Positions 58,797 to 64,000 of a DNA stretch of 64,000 bases are shown here, piece after piece. Origin of the DNA: Nitrosomonas sp. (GTDB lineage Bacteria; Pseudomonadota; Gammaproteobacteria; Burkholderiales; Nitrosomonadaceae); contig NZ_JAKFWH010000064.1 of assembly GCF_021731985.1 (NCBI RefSeq), positions 1-64,000 of the forward strand, written 5' to 3'. The notes beneath the pieces were generated by a model. That model searched no databases. It was not told where the DNA came from and was given only the letters and a program-made list of their open reading frames with translations. Numbering within the stretch: the first letter of the stretch is position 1; every line of letters begins with the position of its first letter. A program made the translations under genes and the position numbers.

Positions 58797-58945
58797 ATTA
58801 ATGAATCAGTGATTACAGGAAAGATGAATAAAATCTTTCATACTCGGGCACTCGTCAATCAAAAAAACTTGGAATCCATAGATGATCGTGAAATTTAACA
58901 GTTATGAATAAGCTGATTAGATTTCGTTAGTGGAGAGAATTCTAA

Positions 58946-60208
58946 ATGATAACAAACAATACAATACTTGTTGTTGATGACGAAATTGGCATACGCGAAT
59001 TGCTGTCTGAAATTTTGCGTGATGAAGGCTATCGTGTGGCGTTGGCAGAGAATGCTGAACAAGCACGAATCTGGCGAAGCCAGACGCGTCCGGATCTGGT
59101 GTTATTGGATATCTGGATGCCAGATACCGATGGCATTACACTGCTGAAAGATTGGGCCAGTAACGGAATGCTGACGATGCCGGTGATCATGATGTCTGGG
59201 CATGGCACTATCGACACAGCGGTCGAAGCGACGCGTATTGGTGCATTTGGTTATTTGGAGAAACCAATACCGCTGCAAAAATTGCTGAGTACTGTCAGTA
59301 AGGCCTTGCGAGGGGGGCCAAGTAAGCAGCAATCAACACTTTCTCTCGCCAGTTTGGGTAAGGGTGCTTTGATTGCAGATCTCAGGAAAAGATTAGAACA
59401 AGTTACAAATCTGAAAACGCCTTTGCTGCTGATGGGTGAACCGGGGGCCGGCGCGGAGATTTGTGCGCGTTTTATGCATCGCCCTAATACACCCTGGGTG
59501 GAGCCAGAGACATTGTTGTCGTTAGCTGAATCACCTCTCGATTTGCTGGAACTTGCGCGTGGTGGTCTGTTATTTCTAAAGGATGTGGGTGAAATCAGTA
59601 AATTGGCGCAGAAGGGTTTGTTGTTATTGTTTAGCAAGCTGGATAAATATAACGTGCGGTTGGTTTGCGCGACATCTCAACCTTTGGCAGAGTTAACGGC
59701 ACAAGGCGTTTATCATCCCAAATTATACGAAGTGCTGAGTAGTTTAAGCATCGGCATTCCAGCATTGAGAGCGCATCGGGAGGATATTCCTGATTTGGCC
59801 AGTCAAATTTTGTCACGTTTTGTAGAATCGGGTGAGGCTTCATCAATTTTGCAGTTCAGCACGGCAGCGCTTAACTGCTTACGGAATTATGATTGGCCTG
59901 GCAATCTTACACAGTTAACAGGTGTCGTGCATTCTTTGGCATTGACATGTACCGGTGATGAGATTTCGGCTGAAGCCGTTCAACAGGCAATGGTTTTTCC
60001 AGAATCGGTTTCCACATCTGTTGCTCCTGAAATTCCGCTGGATCTTTCGCTGCGCGAAGCACGTGATTTATTTGAAAAAACTTACTTTGAAAGGCTGATT
60101 GATCAGGAGAGCGGTAATATGACGCGTGTGGCTGACAGGGCTGGGTTGGAGCGCACACATCTTTATCGCAAAATAAAATTACTGGGAATTAAACTGCGGG
60201 GAAACTGA
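58946..60208 (+). CDS. ntrX: NtrX-like response regulator with degenerate AAA+ domain
   Basis: REC domain VVDDEIGIRELL...LLDIWMPDTDG...MMSGHGTIDTAVEA; AAA+ with altered Walker A (GEPGAGAE); Fis-type HTH MTRVADRAGLERTHLYRKIKLLGI. Confidence 0.88.
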   Translation: MITNNTILVVDDEIGIRELLSEILRDEGYRVALAENAEQARIWRSQTRPDLVLLDIWMPDTDGITLLKDWASNGMLTMPVIMMSGHGTIDTAVEATRIGAFGYLEKPIPLQKLLSTVSKALRGGPSKQQSTLSLASLGKGALIADLRKRLEQVTNLKTPLLLMGEPGAGAEICARFMHRPNTPWVEPETLLSLAESPLDLLELARGGLLFLKDVGEISKLAQKGLLLLFSKLDKYNVRLVCATSQPLAELTAQGVYHPKLYEVLSSLSIGIPALRAHREDIPDLASQILSRFVESGEASSILQFSTAALNCLRNYDWPGNLTQLTGVVHSLALTCTGDEISAEAVQQAMVFPESVSTSVAPEIPLDLSLREARDLFEKTYFERLIDQESGNMTRVADRAGLERTHLYRKIKLLGIKLRGN

Positions 60209-60349
60209 TTTTGTAAGAAAATTTTGCTGCTACTGGATTGGTTTTGTGCGCAGAATAATAGATAATACTAATTTTTCCGCCGATGTATCGCATATGAATA
60301 TGCAGACCGGCCATTTCTATTTGTTGAAAATATAGGGGAGTTAGTATCG

Positions 60350-62365
60350 ATGGGTACATTTAAGGATTTTGACGCGCCGGTGTTTAAAGATTTGACCAGT
60401 GCAATTCGCGCGTTGGCTATGGATGCCGTGCAAAAAGCCAATTCTGGTCACCCCGGTATGCCGATGGGTATGGCTGAAATTGCTGAGGTGCTGTGGATTC
60501 ATCATCTGCGTCATAATCCTGGCAATCCGGAGTGGGTCGACCGTGACCGGTTCGTGCTTTCCAATGGGCACGGATCCATGTTGATCTATGCCTTATTGCA
60601 TCTGACCGGCTACGATTTGCCAATGGAAGAAATTAAGCGTTTCCGGCAGTTTCATTCGAAGACACCCGGACATCCGGAATATGGCTATACCCCCGGCGTA
60701 GAAACCACAACAGGTCCATTAGGTCAGGGTATTACCAATGCGGTAGGCATGGCGCTGGCAGAAAAAGTGCTAGCCGCTGAATTTAACCGTCCTGGCTATA
60801 ATATTGTGGATCACTACACCTATGTTTTTCTGGGTGACGGCTGCCTGATGGAAGGCATCTCGCATGAAGCGTGTTCCTTGGCAGGTACCTTAGGTTTAGG
60901 CAAACTAATCTGTTTTTACGATGATAATGGTATTTCCATTGATGGTCATGTGGAAGGCTGGTTTACCGACGACACGCCAAAGCGGTTTGAATCTTATGGC
61001 TGGCATGTTGTGCCCAATGTCAACGGGCATGATCCAGAAGCGATTGAAGCGGCGATTGAGGCTGCCAAGCAAGTAAACAATAAACCATCAATGATTTGTT
61101 GCAAAACGGTCATTGGATTGGGCTCACCAAATATGGCCAATACCCATTCGGTACATGGCGCCGCGTTGGGTGATGTAGAGATTGCGGCTACTCGTCCACA
61201 CATTGGCTGGCATCATCCACCTTTTGAAATTCCACAGGAGGTTTATAGCGCTTGGGATGCAAAAGCGAAAGGCCAAATACTTGAAACGGAGTGGAACCAG
61301 AAATTTGCTGAGTACGCAGAAAAGCATCCTGCCGAAGCCGCTGAGTTTAACCGTCGTATGGCAGGCGATTTACCCGCAAACTGGCGCAGTCATGTTGACG
61401 GCGTTATTAATCAGGTCAACGCAAAGGCAGAGACGATTGCTAGCCGCAAAGCCTCGCAAAACGCGATTGAAGGCTTGGCACCAATTCTGCCCGAATTGAT
61501 CGGCGGTTCTGCGGATCTGGCGGGATCTAACTTGACTTTATGGTCAGGCTCTAAGGGAATTAGCCAGAAAAACGGTGGTAATTATGTTTACTATGGCGTG
61601 CGTGAATTTGGCATGAGTGCCATGATGAACGGATTATCGTTACATGGCGGCTTGATTCCTTATGGCGCCACATTTTTGATGTTTTCTGAATATGCTCGTA
61701 ATGCGCTGCGCATGGCTGCATTGATGAAAATTCGTAATATCTTCGTATTTACCCATGATTCCATAGGCTTGGGTGAGGATGGCCCGACGCATCAGCCAGT
61801 GGAGCAGACAGCCACATTGCGTTATATCCCCAACATGGATGTATGGCGGCCCTGTGATACCGTTGAATCAACTGTTTCTTGGGCGCGCGCTATCGAACGT
61901 AAAGACGGCCCTTCAATATTGATTTTTAGTCGTCAGAATCTGCCATTTCAGAAGCGGGATACAGCTACGATCAAATCGATTGATAAGGGTGGCTATGTCT
62001 TGTCTGAAGCAGGCAACGGGAAAGCACAAGCTATCCTGATTGCCACAGGTTCAGAGATGGGTTTGGCTATGAATGCACAAAAAGTATTGGCTGAAGAGGG
62101 TATTCATGTGCGCGTTGTTTCCATGCCTTGCACGAATGTATTCGATCGTCAGGAACCATCTTACAAGGACAGTGTCTTGTCAAAAGGCGTTAAACGGGTT
62201 GCCATAGAAGCCGGTGTGACAGATTTTTGGCGTAAATACGTCGGTCTGGAAGGCGCGGTGGTAGGTATGGATACCTTTGGTGAATCGGCACCGGCGGATG
62301 TATTATTTAAGCATTTTGGCTTTACCGTCGAGAACGTGGTCAAGACAGTCAAAGGCATTCTCTAA
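60350..62365 (+). CDS. tkt: Transketolase
   Basis: [39 protein letters not shown]; full length 671 aa. Confidence 0.97.
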   Translation: MGTFKDFDAPVFKDLTSAIRALAMDAVQKANSGHPGMPMGMAEIAEVLWIHHLRHNPGNPEWVDRDRFVLSNGHGSMLIYALLHLTGYDLPMEEIKRFRQFHSKTPGHPEYGYTPGVETTTGPLGQGITNAVGMALAEKVLAAEFNRPGYNIVDHYTYVFLGDGCLMEGISHEACSLAGTLGLGKLICFYDDNGISIDGHVEGWFTDDTPKRFESYGWHVVPNVNGHDPEAIEAAIEAAKQVNNKPSMICCKTVIGLGSPNMANTHSVHGAALGDVEIAATRPHIGWHHPPFEIPQEVYSAWDAKAKGQILETEWNQKFAEYAEKHPAEAAEFNRRMAGDLPANWRSHVDGVINQVNAKAETIASRKASQNAIEGLAPILPELIGGSADLAGSNLTLWSGSKGISQKNGGNYVYYGVREFGMSAMMNGLSLHGGLIPYGATFLMFSEYARNALRMAALMKIRNIFVFTHDSIGLGEDGPTHQPVEQTATLRYIPNMDVWRPCDTVESTVSWARAIERKDGPSILIFSRQNLPFQKRDTATIKSIDKGGYVLSEAGNGKAQAILIATGSEMGLAMNAQKVLAEEGIHVRVVSMPCTNVFDRQEPSYKDSVLSKGVKRVAIEAGVTDFWRKYVGLEGAVVGMDTFGESAPADVLFKHFGFTVENVVKTVKGIL

Positions 62366-62394
62366 TCGAATTGATGATTAAAGTAGTTGGGTGA

Positions 62395-63444
<1,050 letters not shown>

Positions 63445-63581
63445 TTTTGTATTTGAAGATACGTGGTTAAGAAAAAATAGAATCTTGATTGCTATCTGAC
63501 TTTAATTTTCAATTCGTTAAGACATAAAGGGTAGCGTTTGCTATCCTTTATACTTTCTTAAAGACAATTTTGGAGCTTGCC

Positions 63582-64000
63582 GTGTCTGTTATTAAACTTG
63601 TTGACCTTGATCTGAAAGGTAAACGTGTATTTATACGCGCTGATCTGAATGTGCCTGTGAAGGATGGTAAAGTAACATCGGATGCACGCATTACCGCGTC
63701 GATGGCGACGATTAATCATTGCCTTAAACAAGGCGCCAAAGTGATGGTTACATCGCATCTGGGTCGCCCTGAAGAAGGCGTGTGGACAGAGGAAAATTCA
63801 CTGAAACCGGTCGCGGATAATATTGCAGGCCGTTTAAATAAGCCCGTGCGTTTAATCCGTGACTGGGTGGATGGCGGTTTTGATGTGGCCGATGGAGAAT
63901 TGGTGGTGTTGGAAAATTGCCGCATCAATAAAGGTGAAAAGAAAAATTCGGAAGATACCGCACAAAAGTATGCGAAATTATGCGATGTCTTTGTGATGGA
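63582..64000 (+). CDS. pgk: Phosphoglycerate kinase (5' part, truncated by window end)
   Basis: GTG start; [36 protein letters not shown]...[13 protein letters not shown]. Confidence 0.93.
   Translation, partial: MSVIKLVDLDLKGKRVFIRADLNVPVKDGKVTSDARITASMATINHCLKQGAKVMVTSHLGRPEEGVWTEENSLKPVADNIAGRLNKPVRLIRDWVDGGFDVADGELVVLENCRINKGEKKNSEDTAQKYAKLCDVFVM

Overview
The window is about 64 kb of bacterial chromosome, and gene content and gene order look betaproteobacterial (possibly Nitrosomonas-like; this is inference only). Much of it is conserved housekeeping DNA: argJ, yacG, mnmE-yidC-yidD-rnpA-rpmH, pyrF-lapA-ihfB-rpsA-cmk-aroA, topoisomerase III-smg-dprA-LysM, def-fmt-rsmB-DUF4390-ntrY/ntrX, and tkt-gap-pgk (pgk truncated by the window end). 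The accessory core is a unidirectional minus-strand block at about 19.1-37.8 kb. It encodes a type I secretion system (ABC/HlyD/TolC), several glycosyltransferases, a 1532-aa multidomain glycan enzyme, a methyltransferase-acyltransferase fusion and a Wzm/Wzt polysaccharide exporter. Divergent from it is a 794-aa Cys-free, Thr/Ser/Ala/Gly-rich RTX/S-layer-like protein, and a possible HlyC-like acyltransferase follows. I read this as a candidate S-layer or giant-surface-protein plus surface-glycan locus. The second main find is a membrane-anchored pentapeptide-repeat gene (1.1-3.1 kb) whose two frame breaks both fall on heptanucleotide tandem repeats. Gain of one unit at the first tract and loss of one at the second would restore one long protein, which suggests phase variation. 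Other notes: mnmE and rnpA frames lack ATG/GTG/TTG at the expected starts; 9-nt G/C homopolymers lie in dprA and ntrY; the NtrX-like regulator has a degenerate AAA+ domain; the acidic tail motif of a DUF3619 protein is amplified; and there are two MITE-like inverted-repeat elements. No tRNA, rRNA or CRISPR array was recognised.
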